A stretch of 64,000 nucleotides of DNA from Phycisphaerales bacterium (GTDB lineage: Bacteria; Planctomycetota; Phycisphaerae; Phycisphaerales; SM1A02). The position numbers were made by a program, and so were the translations under genes. Where the stretch lies: NCBI GenBank assembly GCA_022446965.1, contig JAKVBV010000008.1:1-64000 (forward strand), given 5' to 3'. Position 1 is the stretch's first letter. The number at the start of each line of letters is the position of its first letter. The notes under the pieces are model-generated. The model had not been told where the DNA came from. It saw only the letters and a list, made by a program, of their open reading frames with translations, and made no database searches. Positions 14,702 through 24,130 of the stretch are shown here, in pieces.

Positions 14702-16431
14702 GGTGAAGCACCTTTGGAGTGTCGTCGAGTCATGAGTGCGAGGGTCCATCCAAGCAGCGTGAGGCCGACCAGCCCTTGAGGAAAGGCATTGCCGATTTCA
14801 GCATACATCGTGGGTGGGCCGTGCGCCGTTCGTGGTTCGACGAGCATGGCACCGGCCGTTCGAGGCGCAAGCCGCTGTCGGACTTGCCCGAAGCGATTGA
14901 TGTACGACGTCACACCTGTGTTCGCCACGCGAATCATCGGCCGATCAAGTTCCACCGTTCGATACGAGGCGGCGATCTCATGCGCGCGTCGGCCGGCATC
15001 ACTCGTGCCGAACCAGCCGTCATTGCTGATGTTGATGATCAAGCGTGCATCGGTGTCGCACACGAGCTGACGCACCACGCTGGGCACGGCATCCTCAAAG
15101 CACACCGGCGTGACAAACCGCATGGGCCCACCCTGCCTGTACACCTCCCCTTGCTCGTCGAGCACGTCGTTCGTCCTCACCTGCAAGGCCTCGGGCGCCT
15201 CACCTGCCCGCAGATCGAACGCCATGCCGGCGGCCCCCACCGCCATGAGGTTTTCTTCCAACCATGGCCAGGCGCGAATCCACGGCATGGTTTCGCCAAA
15301 GGGCGTGAGGAAGATCTTGTCGTACCGGTGCACGGTGCCATCGGGCTGCAACATGACCGCGCTGTTGAAGCGTGCGTCACACTCGAGGTACCCCTCCTCC
15401 GTGACACGAATGTCCTGCCAGGTGGGCGAACCCACCAGCCAGGGCGTGCCCGATGCCATGGCCGCGTCACGCACGGCTCGAGGGAGTCGCAGCAGGTGAT
15501 CAGCGCTGGGCCCCATCGCCTCGAGATCTCGCCACGTTGTTGGGTCGAAGCCAAGCCCGGGCACCATGGTCTCGGGCCAGACGACAAGGTCTACTGGTCC
15601 CGCTTTGTGCAGCGCGTCGGCGGTTTGCTGCACGAAGGTCGCGATGGTCTCCGCCTGTTGCTGCGGCGTCGCCCGCATCTTGTTGCTCTGGGGCAGATTG
15701 GTCTGCACGCACAGCACGCGCATCGGAAGGCCCGCACGCATGCCCAACTGGCCGAACACCATGTCCAACGGCAAGAGCAACAACACGGTCAACAGCCAGA
15801 GCATGTTGGGCCGCCACCACGATCGAGTGGCCAGCGTGTGCCAAATCGCCACCGAGGCGAGCACCACGATGAAGCTCACCAACCACACGCCCGCGATCGA
15901 CGCATAGTGCATGAGCAGTACGCCATGCACACCATGGGCTGCCAGATAGAACGGCCACGCATCAAAGATCACTTCAGCCCGCAGGTACTCCATCGCGGTG
16001 TACACGACCGCCGCGAGCACTGGCAATGGCAGACACCGCCACCGCTGCAGCGCGGTGCATCCAGCGAGCAGGCGCACCAGCACGGCAAAAAGCCCAGTCC
16101 ACGCCGCGGAATACACCACCAGTGCCGGCCACCCCGCCACGGAAATCGCCTGCACCCACCACAACACGATGGCCCAGGGCACCAGGAAGCACACGAGCAA
16201 TGCCACCGCCATCACGCGGCCGTGTTCGGCGCCCAATGCAGTGCGCACCACCAACCACGGCCAACACACGCTGGCCACGATAGGCAGCACCGGAATTGCC
16301 GCACCCGTGAAGGGCATCGCGCACAACCACGCCACAACTGCCAATGCCGCAAGTGCCCACGTGCGCGCAATCCTGTCCCGCCCCACGAAGTTGCCGTGAT
16401 GCTGCGAGTGAGCGGCGCTACTTACCGGCAT
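14689..16431 (-). CDS. lnt: Apolipoprotein N-acyltransferase
   Basis: A 580-residue inner-membrane enzyme that adds the third acyl chain to lipoproteins. About seven N-terminal hydrophobic segments (to about residue 215) precede a periplasmic nitrilase-like domain. The catalytic set is visible: Glu in VVWPETMVPG, Lys in RYDKIFLTPFGETMP and Cys in VTPVCFEDAVPS. A last C-terminal hydrophobic segment is present (LVGLTLLGWTLAL). The ATG overlaps the accD end by 14 bases and the end overlaps the HEAT gene, so these are read as one unit. Confidence 0.92.
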   Translation of the reverse strand: MPVSSAAHSQHHGNFVGRDRIARTWALAALAVVAWLCAMPFTGAAIPVLPIVASVCWPWLVVRTALGAEHGRVMAVALLVCFLVPWAIVLWWVQAISVAGWPALVVYSAAWTGLFAVLVRLLAGCTALQRWRCLPLPVLAAVVYTAMEYLRAEVIFDAWPFYLAAHGVHGVLLMHYASIAGVWLVSFIVVLASVAIWHTLATRSWWRPNMLWLLTVLLLLPLDMVFGQLGMRAGLPMRVLCVQTNLPQSNKMRATPQQQAETIATFVQQTADALHKAGPVDLVVWPETMVPGLGFDPTTWRDLEAMGPSADHLLRLPRAVRDAAMASGTPWLVGSPTWQDIRVTEEGYLECDARFNSAVMLQPDGTVHRYDKIFLTPFGETMPWIRAWPWLEENLMAVGAAGMAFDLRAGEAPEALQVRTNDVLDEQGEVYRQGGPMRFVTPVCFEDAVPSVVRQLVCDTDARLIINISNDGWFGTSDAGRRAHEIAASYRTVELDRPMIRVANTGVTSYINRFGQVRQRLAPRTAGAMLVEPRTAHGPPTMYAEIGNAFPQGLVGLTLLGWTLALMTRRHSKGASPCDV

Positions 16432-17269
16432 AGTCGATGATGCTGGAGATCTCGCTACGGAGATCCTTGCGATCCACCACGCGATCCACGAATCCCCGCG
16501 TCTGCAGGAATTCCGATCGCTGGAATCCCTCGGGAAGATCCTGCCTGATCGTCTGCTTGATCACGCGCGGTCCAGCAAAGCCGATGAGGGCCTGTGGCTC
16601 GGCGAGAATGAAATCACCGAGCATCGCGAAGGACGCCGTCACACCGCCGGTGGTGGGATCGGTCAGCACGCTGATGAACAGCCCGCCGACATCATCGAGA
16701 CGCGCCAACGCCGCGGAGGTCTTGGCCATCTGCATCAGCGACAGGCCCGACTCCATCATGCGTGCGCCGCCCGAACTGGATACCACGATCAACGGCAGAT
16801 CTTCCGCAGCAGCCGCTTCGGTAGCGCGAGCGATCTTCTCACCCACCGCCGAGCCCATGGACCCACCGAGGAATCGGAAGTCCATCACCGCAAAGATCAC
16901 CTTGCGGCCCTTGACGAATCCGGTGCCGGTCTTGACCGCTTCGTTGGTGCCCGTCTTCTTGCGAGCAGCCTGCAGGCGATCGGGATACTTCTTCACATCC
17001 TCGAAGTGCAGCGGGTCGCCACCGACCACGTCGCTGTCGAATTCAACGAACGTGCCAGGATCGCACAATTGCTCGATGCGATCATCAGCGCTGATGCGGT
17101 AGTGATGACGACACTCCGGACACACGCTCAAGCTGTTCTCGAGCGTTCGCTTGAAGAGGATCGCGCTGCAGCCTGGACATTGCAGCCACAGGCCTTCGGG
17201 CACCGGCTTCTTGCGGGTGGCCGTCTGCACGTCGTCGTCGGTCCAAGATCGGGGCGGGGTGCTGGACAT
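16418..17269 (-). CDS. accD: Acetyl-CoA carboxylase carboxyltransferase subunit beta
   Basis: A 283-residue subunit of the carboxyltransferase that makes malonyl-CoA for fatty-acid synthesis. The N-terminal zinc ribbon is intact (CPGC, then 15 residues later CPEC), followed by the crotonase-fold core with DFRFLGGSMGSAVGEK, VSSSGGARMMESGLSLMQM and TDPTTGGVTASFAMLGD. The partner accA is not in the window. The frame is open to 17332, but the ATG at 17269 gives the usual spacing to the zinc ribbon. Neither start has a clear ribosome site. It lies between rpe and lnt in the same direction. Confidence 0.94.
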   Translation of the reverse strand: MSSTPPRSWTDDDVQTATRKKPVPEGLWLQCPGCSAILFKRTLENSLSVCPECRHHYRISADDRIEQLCDPGTFVEFDSDVVGGDPLHFEDVKKYPDRLQAARKKTGTNEAVKTGTGFVKGRKVIFAVMDFRFLGGSMGSAVGEKIARATEAAAAEDLPLIVVSSSGGARMMESGLSLMQMAKTSAALARLDDVGGLFISVLTDPTTGGVTASFAMLGDFILAEPQALIGFAGPRVIKQTIRQDLPEGFQRSEFLQTRGFVDRVVDRKDLRSEISSIIDYAGK

Positions 17270-17354
17270 CACTGGGGGGCATGATCGGCACCTGAGGCCA
17301 CCAGTCAAGAGGCTGGGCGACCAAATCCCCATTTCTGTGCCGCAATGGCCCTTT

Positions 17355-18032
17355 TCAGCCGCCCCGAAGGGTGTTCACCACACCCGGCATGTCGTCCGAC
17401 CCGAAGAGGGCCGACGCACTCACGAGCACAGTGCACCCGGCCGCTCGGCACGCTGCAGCCGTGGCGGGTGCCACGCCGCCGTCCATCTGGATGTGCCCAC
17501 CTGGCCCCATCGCGTCGCGTAACACACGGGTCTTCTCGAGCACTTCAGGCATGAAGGCCTGCCCGGAGAACCCAGGCACCACGCTCATGACTAGGGCCAT
17601 GTCGAAGGCGTCGATCACATCGAGCATCTGGGCGACGTCCGTGGCAGGATTGCATGCGATGCCGGCCGTGCACCCGAGATCGTGAATCGCCCCGGCGGCG
17701 GCACGTGGATCATCGAGCACTTCAACATGCACGGTGAGATGGTGCACTCCGGCCTTGGCGAACTGCTCGATCCGGTCCATCGGATTGCTGATCATCAAGT
17801 GCACATCTTGCGACACGTCAGGCATGTGGTCACGCAACGCGCTGCACACCACCGGCCCCATCGACAGATTGGGCACGAAGTGACCGTCCATCACGTCAAT
17901 GTGCAATGCATCAGCACCGGCATCGATGGCGCGGCGGGCGTCGAGCGCCAACGCGCCGAAGTCCGCAGACAGAATGGACGCGGCCACCAGAGGGGTTGCC
18001 GTCGCTTCGTCTGCGAAGATTGATCGTGCCAT
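17355..18032 (-). CDS. rpe: Ribulose-phosphate 3-epimerase
   Basis: A 225-residue TIM-barrel enzyme interconverting ribulose-5-phosphate and xylulose-5-phosphate. Family blocks are VAASILSADFGAL, LHIDVMDGHFVPN (metal-binding His and catalytic Asp), HLMISNPMDRI, VMSVVPGFSGQAF and IQMDGGV. The frame runs up to 18107, but the ATG at 18032 gives the standard short N-terminus and avoids a long overlap with the upstream gene, whose stop is 13 bases away. It fits with the neighbouring pgk in central carbon metabolism. Confidence 0.94.
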   Translation of the reverse strand: MARSIFADEATATPLVAASILSADFGALALDARRAIDAGADALHIDVMDGHFVPNLSMGPVVCSALRDHMPDVSQDVHLMISNPMDRIEQFAKAGVHHLTVHVEVLDDPRAAAGAIHDLGCTAGIACNPATDVAQMLDVIDAFDMALVMSVVPGFSGQAFMPEVLEKTRVLRDAMGPGGHIQMDGGVAPATAAACRAAGCTVLVSASALFGSDDMPGVVNTLRGG

Positions 18033-18045
18033 GATCCGCGTGTCG

Positions 18046-19146
18046 TCAGCCAGCGGTCGCCGTGGCGTCGTCACTCTCGCTGTCGCGAGGGGGAAGGCCG
18101 GCGGCACGGCGCTTCATGTCCACCCATCGTTCTTTGAACTCGGACTTGATGTTGGGTGGCGCGATGCGATACGCGGTGCGGGCGCCCGTAACGGCGATGT
18201 CATGCTTGCCCTGCTTGAAGTGCACTTCAGCAAGACGCCCCATCGCACGGGCCTTGGCTTCCGCATCAGTGGCCGCCGCGAGCGATTCCTTCGCGGCTGT
18301 CTCTGCTGCAGCGAGCGGACGCTTGTCGTCCGGAATCGTGGGATCGATCGCCAGCCGCTCGGCGAGCAGGCCGAGGAAATCGGGATCCTCGGTGGCCCGC
18401 GACTTGATGAGCGTATCGATATTGGCGAGGCCTTCGTCGTAGTTGCCTTGTTCGGTGAGCTGCGACACGATGAAGTCGAGCTGTTCGGGCGCGAAGACCT
18501 TCGGATTGATGTTGTTCAATCGATCGATGATGAGGGCGTACTGCATCCAATCGCGAGTTTCGCGATACCGCTGCAGTTGCCTGAGATAGGCCTCGCCTTC
18601 CAGCACCGACATCACATCGAATCGGCCGTTCATCAGCCGGGCGACGTAATCCTCAACTTCTGGGCTCAACGGGTTACCGATCACCTGTGCGGTGCCGTCG
18701 CCCGATGTCATCACCATGAAGAAGAACGGTTCCTTGACAGCCTTCGACCACACCTTGCCCAAGCGGTTCTTCTGCACCACGCCGACGGGGAACTTGATGC
18801 GGGGCCCCTGCTTGATGACCCACTTACGCACGTACGGCTTGTCGTCGTCGTCCTCGAGGTCTTCGATGCCCAGCCCAAGAATCAGCAGACGCTCGGTGCC
18901 CCACCGCTCCTGCAGATCGCTGAGGATGGGAAAGGCCAGACGCGAAAGACCGAAGGACGGCTCCCAAAAGAAGTAGATCTTGACCTGATCGCCCTGGAGA
19001 TCCGGATCTTCGCCGATCCAGACTGTTTCGGGCATCTGCGGAATGGCCTTACCAGTGGCCAGCTCTTCTTGATCCTGTGCCACGGCGGCAGGAACCCCGA
19101 TCGAGGCGAGCAGGACGGTAGTGATGAGAACTCTCACGAAGGACAT
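18046..19146 (-). CDS. Secreted thioredoxin-fold plus helical-repeat protein lacking the redox CXXC
   Basis: A 366-residue protein with a signal peptide (MSFVRVLITTVLLASIGVPA, cleavage near AVAQ). The section around residues 45-150 looks like a thioredoxin-fold domain (VKIYFFWEPSFGLSRLAFPI, LLILGLGIED, FPVGVVQKNRLGKVW). Where the CXXC should stand it reads W-E-P-S-F-G, so it is not a thiol redox enzyme. The second half is Ala-rich TPR-like helices (YDEGLANIDTLIK, EAKARAMGRLAEVHFKQG). It has an AGGAG site eight bases from the ATG and a TATACT box upstream. The function is unknown. Confidence 0.7.
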   Translation of the reverse strand: MSFVRVLITTVLLASIGVPAAVAQDQEELATGKAIPQMPETVWIGEDPDLQGDQVKIYFFWEPSFGLSRLAFPILSDLQERWGTERLLILGLGIEDLEDDDDKPYVRKWVIKQGPRIKFPVGVVQKNRLGKVWSKAVKEPFFFMVMTSGDGTAQVIGNPLSPEVEDYVARLMNGRFDVMSVLEGEAYLRQLQRYRETRDWMQYALIIDRLNNINPKVFAPEQLDFIVSQLTEQGNYDEGLANIDTLIKSRATEDPDFLGLLAERLAIDPTIPDDKRPLAAAETAAKESLAAATDAEAKARAMGRLAEVHFKQGKHDIAVTGARTAYRIAPPNIKSEFKERWVDMKRRAAGLPPRDSESDDATATAG

Positions 19147-19154
19147 GTGACGCA

Positions 19155-19188
19155 CTCCTGGCAGGTCGAAATCCGGGCCGTGAGTATA
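19155..19188 (-). promoter_or_regulatory. -10 box and ribosome binding site of the thioredoxin-fold gene
   Basis: On the minus strand TATACT (19183-19188) and AGGAG (19155-19159) precede the ATG at 19146, giving a leader of about 30 bases. This places an internal promoter in the pgk-to-rpe run and decides the start. Confidence 0.5.
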
Positions 19189-19219
19189 GGCCGATCGTGG
19201 CAGGTCGGGCTCGTGTCTT

Positions 19220-20431
19220 TCAGGACCGATCCAGGCAAATGACGCTTTGGAAAGGCGCCCCTTCAAGCATTCGCAAGCTGGCGCCACCACCCGTGGACAC
19301 GTGTGACAACGCCCCGGCGACCCCGGCCGCCTCCACGGCCGCGGCGGTTTCGCCACCACCGACGATGGTGACGGCGTCGTTTTCAGCACTGGCCTTGGCG
19401 AGTGCCGCGCCCACGGCCATGGTGCCTGCGTCAAACGGCGGCACCTCAAACACGCCCATGGGCCCATTCCACACCACAGTTCCAGCAGCATGCAGTGCAT
19501 TCGACCATGCGGTGCGGGTGGCCGGGCCGATGTCGAGTCCCATCCATCCTTCGGGCACCGTGTCGGCGGTACGGGTGTCCACATCCGGGCCGATCGACTG
19601 CGCACAGACATGATCCACGGGCAGGTGAATCACCTTGCCGGCTGTGGCCGCTACCGCGAGCAGCCCAGCGGCCGTGTCCACCATGTTGTCTTCCAGCAGG
19701 CTGTCGCCGATGGGCATGCCTTGTGCAGCGAGGAAAGTGTACGCCATGCCACCACCGACGAAGATCGCGTCGACTCTGGGCAGAAGGTGCTCGATGGCGC
19801 CGAGCTTGTCCGACACCTTTGCCCCACCTAGCACCGCCACGAAGGGATGCCTGGGTTCGGCGATGGCATGATCGAGAAACCGCAACTCTTGCTGCAGCAG
19901 GTCGCCAGCGACACATGGCCGATCGCCCATGGCGCGAGGCACGGCCACCATCGAGGCGTGTTCGCGATGTGCAGTGCCGAAGGCGTCGTTCACGTAGGCA
20001 TCGGCCAACGCGGCGAGATCGCCGGCGAGCACGTCACAGCCTGATTTTTCACCAGCGTCAAAGCGGAGATTGTCCAGCAGCACGACATCGCCCGGCTGCG
20101 CCGCTGCGACAACATTCACCACCGCCTCGCCACGACACTGCTCCGAGACGAAGTGCACGCGGTGGTCTTCGCCCAGCAGCGTCTGCAGACACACCGCCAC
20201 GGGAGCAAGGGTGAACTGTGCCTCATAGCCCGTACCGCCTGGCCGACCGAGGTGGCTCATGCAGATGGCAATGCCACCACCATCGAGCACACGCTTGATC
20301 GTGGGCAACGCCATGCGAACCCGACGATCGTCGAGCACCGTGCCGTCGTCACGCAAGGGCACGTTGAAGTCGACGCGAATGAGCACGCGCTTGCCCTGAA
20401 CATCAAGGTGATCGATGGTGTGAACCGACAT
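19220..20431 (-). CDS. pgk: Phosphoglycerate kinase
   Basis: A 403-residue glycolytic enzyme that transfers the acyl phosphate of 1,3-bisphosphoglycerate to ADP. It has the N-terminal signature RVLIRVDFNVPL, MSHLGRPGG, the hinge block AVLGGAKVSDKLGAI, GGGMAYTFLAA, and the nucleotide loop VWNGPMGVFEVPPFD. GGGETAAAVEAAG is followed by HVSTGGGASLRMLEG at the C-terminus. The length is normal. A GGAG site lies about 10 bases before the ATG. It diverges from miaA across only 59 bases and is first in the minus-strand pgk-to-HEAT set. Confidence 0.97.
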   Translation of the reverse strand: MSVHTIDHLDVQGKRVLIRVDFNVPLRDDGTVLDDRRVRMALPTIKRVLDGGGIAICMSHLGRPGGTGYEAQFTLAPVAVCLQTLLGEDHRVHFVSEQCRGEAVVNVVAAAQPGDVVLLDNLRFDAGEKSGCDVLAGDLAALADAYVNDAFGTAHREHASMVAVPRAMGDRPCVAGDLLQQELRFLDHAIAEPRHPFVAVLGGAKVSDKLGAIEHLLPRVDAIFVGGGMAYTFLAAQGMPIGDSLLEDNMVDTAAGLLAVAATAGKVIHLPVDHVCAQSIGPDVDTRTADTVPEGWMGLDIGPATRTAWSNALHAAGTVVWNGPMGVFEVPPFDAGTMAVGAALAKASAENDAVTIVGGGETAAAVEAAGVAGALSHVSTGGGASLRMLEGAPFQSVICLDRS

Positions 20432-20478
20432 CGTGTCGAAGCTCCGGTGACCGAAGGGGGAGGACAGATTGAGTACGG

Positions 20479-20484
20479 TAGCGT
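20479..20484 (+). promoter_or_regulatory. -10-like TAGCGT box, leaderless arrangement
   Basis: TAGCGT ends six bases before the miaA ATG at 20491. A second hexamer, TACGGT, overlaps it at 20474-20479. There is no Shine-Dalgarno sequence. Confidence 0.45.
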
Positions 20485-20490
20485 GGAACC

Positions 20491-21435
20491 ATGTCCACGA
20501 CCGAACATGACGTCGTCGTGATCGTCGGTCCCACCGCCGGTGGAAAGACCGCGCTCTCCGTCGCCCTCGCCAAGGCCCTCCCGGGTGGTGGCGAGTGCGT
20601 CAATGCCGACTCCATGCAGGTGTACCGGGGCATGGACATCGGAACAGCCAAACCCAATGCAGAAGAACGCAAGGGCGTCCCGCACCACCTGATGGACATC
20701 GTCGATCCCGACACCCCCTTCACGCTGGACGACTGGCTCGCACAGGCCACCGATGTCATCGCCGACATCCGCAGCCGGGGCAAGTGGCCCATTCTTGTCG
20801 GCGGCACCAATCTCTACGTGCAGGCGTTCTATTGGGGCCTGATCGACGCACCAGGGCCCGACCCAGCCTTGCGTGCCACACTGGATGCCCTGCTGCCAGA
20901 GGACCTGCGGGCCCGGCTTGAGGCCGCCGATCCGCAGGCCGCTCAGCGAATTCACCCCAACGATCGCCGCCGCACGATTCGTGCGTTGGAAGTGGCCGCC
21001 AGCGGTGCATCCATCTCCAGCATGCAGGGGCAGTGGACCCAGCCCCATCGCAGCGATGCCCGTCTGGTGGGCCTGCAGTGGCCCACCGAGGTCATCAATG
21101 CACGAATCAACGCCCGGGTCAAGCAGATGGCGCAGGCCGGATTGGAAGCGGAAGTGCGTCGTCTCGCCCCCACATTGGGGCCGCAAGCGGCCGAAGCCCT
21201 CGGCTACAAGCAGCTCCTGCCCGTCCTTGCCGGGCAGTGCTCGCTCGACGATGCCCTCGAGCAGGTCAAGATCGGCTCTCGCCGACTGGCCAAACAGCAG
21301 CGAACGTGGCTGCGGCGGTTCGGCGTGATCAATCCTGCCCTGTGGATTGAACCTGCCCAAAAAGACCCTGAAATGCTTGTCCAGAAAGCATTTACATGGA
21401 TCTTGGGCGAATCTGCATCTAACAAAAAGGCCTGA
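20491..21435 (+). CDS. miaA: tRNA dimethylallyltransferase
   Basis: A 314-residue enzyme that prenylates A37 of tRNAs reading UNN codons, using dimethylallyl diphosphate. It shows the P-loop IVGPTAGGKTALSVAL, the substrate motif ADSMQVYRGMDIGTAKP and GVPHHLMDIVDP. It also has PILVGGTNLYVQAFYWGL and the C-terminal ALGYKQLL and TRRLAKQQ-like stretch (SRRLAKQQRTWLRRF). It stands alone upstream of topA on the plus strand. Its substrate comes from the MEP pathway, of which ispG and dxs are close by. Confidence 0.95.
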   Translation: MSTTEHDVVVIVGPTAGGKTALSVALAKALPGGGECVNADSMQVYRGMDIGTAKPNAEERKGVPHHLMDIVDPDTPFTLDDWLAQATDVIADIRSRGKWPILVGGTNLYVQAFYWGLIDAPGPDPALRATLDALLPEDLRARLEAADPQAAQRIHPNDRRRTIRALEVAASGASISSMQGQWTQPHRSDARLVGLQWPTEVINARINARVKQMAQAGLEAEVRRLAPTLGPQAAEALGYKQLLPVLAGQCSLDDALEQVKIGSRRLAKQQRTWLRRFGVINPALWIEPAQKDPEMLVQKAFTWILGESASNKKA

Positions 21436-21498
21436 ACTGCCCCTTGCATGGGCCGATAGATGCACTCTATATAGCCGCGTTCGAAGGTCATTCCCCCC

Positions 21499-24090
21499 GT
21501 GACATCTGCACTCGTCATTGTTGAATCCCCGGCCAAGGCCAAGACGGTCCAGCGCTATCTCGGCGACGGATTCGTAGTCAAGGCGTCGGTGGGCCATATC
21601 CGCGACCTGCTCAAGCGAGAGAAGGGCAATCCCACGCCCGGCGTGGATCTCAACAACGACTTCACCCCCACATACGAGGTGTCACCGGACTCCAAGAAGG
21701 TGGTGTCCGAACTGCGCAAGCTGGCCAAGGCCGCTGACGAAGTGTGGTTCGCGACCGACCTCGACCGTGAAGGGGAAGCGATCGCCTGGCATCTCGCCGA
21801 GGTGCTGAAGATCGATCCGGAAACCGCCAAGCGCGTCACCTTCAACGCCATCACCAAGGCGGCGATCGGCAAGGCCTTTGAACAGCCCCGCCCGATCGAC
21901 ATGGACCACGTCAACGCGCAACAGACTCGTCGCATTCTCGATCGCATCGTGGGCTATCAAGTCTCACCGCTGTTGTGGAAGCGGGTCGCCGGTGGCATCA
22001 GTGCCGGACGTGTGCAGTCAGTTGCCGTGCGATTAGTGGTTGAACGTGAACGTGAGATTCGCGCTCATGTGCCCGACGAATCGTGGCATGTGATCGGTCG
22101 CTTCATTCCGTCGAGCGGTGACGGCACCGCAATGGCCAAGGCCTGGAACGAAGAGTGTGCCTCCCATGCCGACGGCATGACACGCAAGGCGCGATTCGCC
22201 TGGATGGCCGACCGGGGCGGGGTCGGCTCGACGCTCGTCGAGTTGAACGCCAGCCGCATGGATCTCTCGCTCAAGGCGGAAGACTGGTCCATTGACGCAC
22301 CAGAAGAAGCCACACACCGCAACCGACTCGTCGCCATGGGCGACGCCATCGGCCTGCAGCAGGTGACCATCAACGTCACCGACGATCCCGACGGCAAGGG
22401 GCCGGCCAAGCGCACGCTTGAGCTGAGCGGCGAATTGAATCCCGACGTGCGATACACGGTGGAATCGATCACGCAAAAGCAGTCGCGGTCACGCCCCCAC
22501 GCCCCGTTCATCACCAGCAGCCTGCAGGCGTCGGCCGCCAACGTGCTCGGCTTCACGGCCAAACGCACCATGGGCGCCGCCCAGAAGCTGTACCAAGGCA
22601 TCGAAGTTCGTGGCGAAGGCCAGACAGCCCTCATCACCTACATGCGAACCGACTCCACGCACATCTCACCGGAAGCGCTCAAGGCTGCACGGACCTACAT
22701 CAAGGACCGTCACGGCGATGACTACCTCCCGGACAAGGCCAACGTGTACGCGTCGGCCAACAAGGATGCCCAGGAGGCGCACGAGGCGATTCGCCCCACC
22801 GACGTGTCGCGTCACCCCGACGAGCTGCCTGCATCGATCGACGAAGACTTGCGTCGGCTCTATCGCCTGATCTGGAACCGCTTCGTGTCCAGTCAGATGA
22901 CGCCCGCTGTGTGGGACCGCACCGAAGTCATGATGCGCCGCAGCGACACCGATAGCGGTGCCGCATTCCGATCCACCGGACGTGTGCTGCGATTCGACGG
23001 GTTCTATCGCGTGGCGGGCATCCCCTCCACCGACACGGAACAGACCCTCCCCGACCTCAAGGAAGGCCAGGAGATGTCGCCCTTCAGCTTCGAGCCTGAG
23101 CAGCGATTCAGTCCGCCACCGCAGCGGTACACCGAGGCGAGCCTGGTGAAGAATCTGGAGAAGGAAGGCATCGGCCGCCCGTCGACCTACGCCTCCATCA
23201 TCGACACCATTCAGCGCCGGCGATACGTGGAGAAGATGGAACGAAACTTCCGCGCCACCTATCTGGGTGAGAAGGTCACCGACAGACTGATCGAAGCATT
23301 CCCCAAGCTCATGGACATCGGATACACCCGATACATGGAAGGCGAGCTTGATCGCATCGCCACGGGTGAACTCGACTGGGTCAAGGAACTGCACGAGTTC
23401 TACGTGGACTTCTCCAAGGACCTGGAAACCGCTGAAGAGAACATGACGCACGCCAAGGCCGAAACCGAACCGGCCGACTGGAAGTGCCCCGAATGCGGCT
23501 CAAGAATGCACTATCGACTTGGTCGCAACGGCCGGTTCCTCACGTGCAGCGCGTATCCCGACTGCACGTTCGGCTGCAGCGTTGACCGCGACGGCAAGCC
23601 GCAACTCGTGCAGCGCGTGGACATCAAGGACCCGAACACCGGCGAGCCCATGGTGCTTCGCAAAGGACGCTTCGGCGCCTTCATCGCCACGCAGGACTAC
23701 AGCAAGGGAGACTTCGTCCTGAACGTGGACAAGAAGTCCGGCGGCCTCAAGTTCCCGTCCATTCCCCCGCTGACCACTGAACTCACCTGTAACAAGTGTG
23801 ATTCCCCGTTGAATCTGCGCAACGGCAAGCGTGGTCCCTGGTTGGGCTGTTCCAAGTTCCCCAAGTGTCGCGGTCGAGGCAAGTGGAGCGAGTTGCCCGA
23901 AGATCAGCAGGACGCGTTGGAGAAGGCACTGACAGCGCACGAAGCAGCGCATCCCCGCCCTGCGGTGTACCGACTCGACGGCACGACCGAGGTGGTTGAA
24001 GGTGAACCAGTCGAGGGCCTTCTGGTGTCCAGCGATTCGGACGTGCTGGAACTGCATCCGGACGCCATCGCGGAAAAGTCGGCCACCTGA
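21499..24090 (+). CDS. topA: DNA topoisomerase I (type IA)
   Basis: An 863-residue enzyme that relaxes negative supercoils. The TOPRIM domain carries ALVIVESPAKAKTVQRYLG and FATDLDREGEAIAWHL. The transesterification tyrosine is in LITYMRTDSTHIS (Tyr381). The late core shows EGIGRPSTYASII. From about residue 660 there are zinc-ribbon repeats, CPECG...CSAYPDC and CNKCD...CSKFPKC, around one Cys-poor repeat. The start is GTG at 21499, which places the TOPRIM motif directly at the N-terminus; no ribosome site is evident. The C-terminal tail after about 820 is acidic and unrecognised. Confidence 0.96.
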   Translation: MTSALVIVESPAKAKTVQRYLGDGFVVKASVGHIRDLLKREKGNPTPGVDLNNDFTPTYEVSPDSKKVVSELRKLAKAADEVWFATDLDREGEAIAWHLAEVLKIDPETAKRVTFNAITKAAIGKAFEQPRPIDMDHVNAQQTRRILDRIVGYQVSPLLWKRVAGGISAGRVQSVAVRLVVEREREIRAHVPDESWHVIGRFIPSSGDGTAMAKAWNEECASHADGMTRKARFAWMADRGGVGSTLVELNASRMDLSLKAEDWSIDAPEEATHRNRLVAMGDAIGLQQVTINVTDDPDGKGPAKRTLELSGELNPDVRYTVESITQKQSRSRPHAPFITSSLQASAANVLGFTAKRTMGAAQKLYQGIEVRGEGQTALITYMRTDSTHISPEALKAARTYIKDRHGDDYLPDKANVYASANKDAQEAHEAIRPTDVSRHPDELPASIDEDLRRLYRLIWNRFVSSQMTPAVWDRTEVMMRRSDTDSGAAFRSTGRVLRFDGFYRVAGIPSTDTEQTLPDLKEGQEMSPFSFEPEQRFSPPPQRYTEASLVKNLEKEGIGRPSTYASIIDTIQRRRYVEKMERNFRATYLGEKVTDRLIEAFPKLMDIGYTRYMEGELDRIATGELDWVKELHEFYVDFSKDLETAEENMTHAKAETEPADWKCPECGSRMHYRLGRNGRFLTCSAYPDCTFGCSVDRDGKPQLVQRVDIKDPNTGEPMVLRKGRFGAFIATQDYSKGDFVLNVDKKSGGLKFPSIPPLTTELTCNKCDSPLNLRNGKRGPWLGCSKFPKCRGRGKWSELPEDQQDALEKALTAHEAAHPRPAVYRLDGTTEVVEGEPVEGLLVSSDSDVLELHPDAIAEKSAT

Positions 24091-24118
24091 CCCGGTTCAG
24101 CCCGTGCGGGACAGCAGA

Positions 24119-24124
24119 TACGAT
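24119..24124 (+). promoter_or_regulatory. -10-like TACGAT box, leaderless arrangement
   Basis: TACGAT ends six bases before the ispG ATG at 24131 and no ribosome site is present. The same hexamer and spacing recur before purD. Confidence 0.55.
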
Positions 24125-24130
24125 GTGTCG

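Noticed and set aside
14719-16440. A 573-codon plus-strand frame opposite lnt
   Set aside because: It is the antisense of a well-supported lnt; rich in His, Arg, Gln and Pro as expected from antisense of high-GC coding DNA, with no domain.
17899-19242. A 447-codon plus-strand frame opposite rpe and the thioredoxin-fold gene
   Set aside because: It spans the antisense of two supported genes and their junction, with no recognisable motif.
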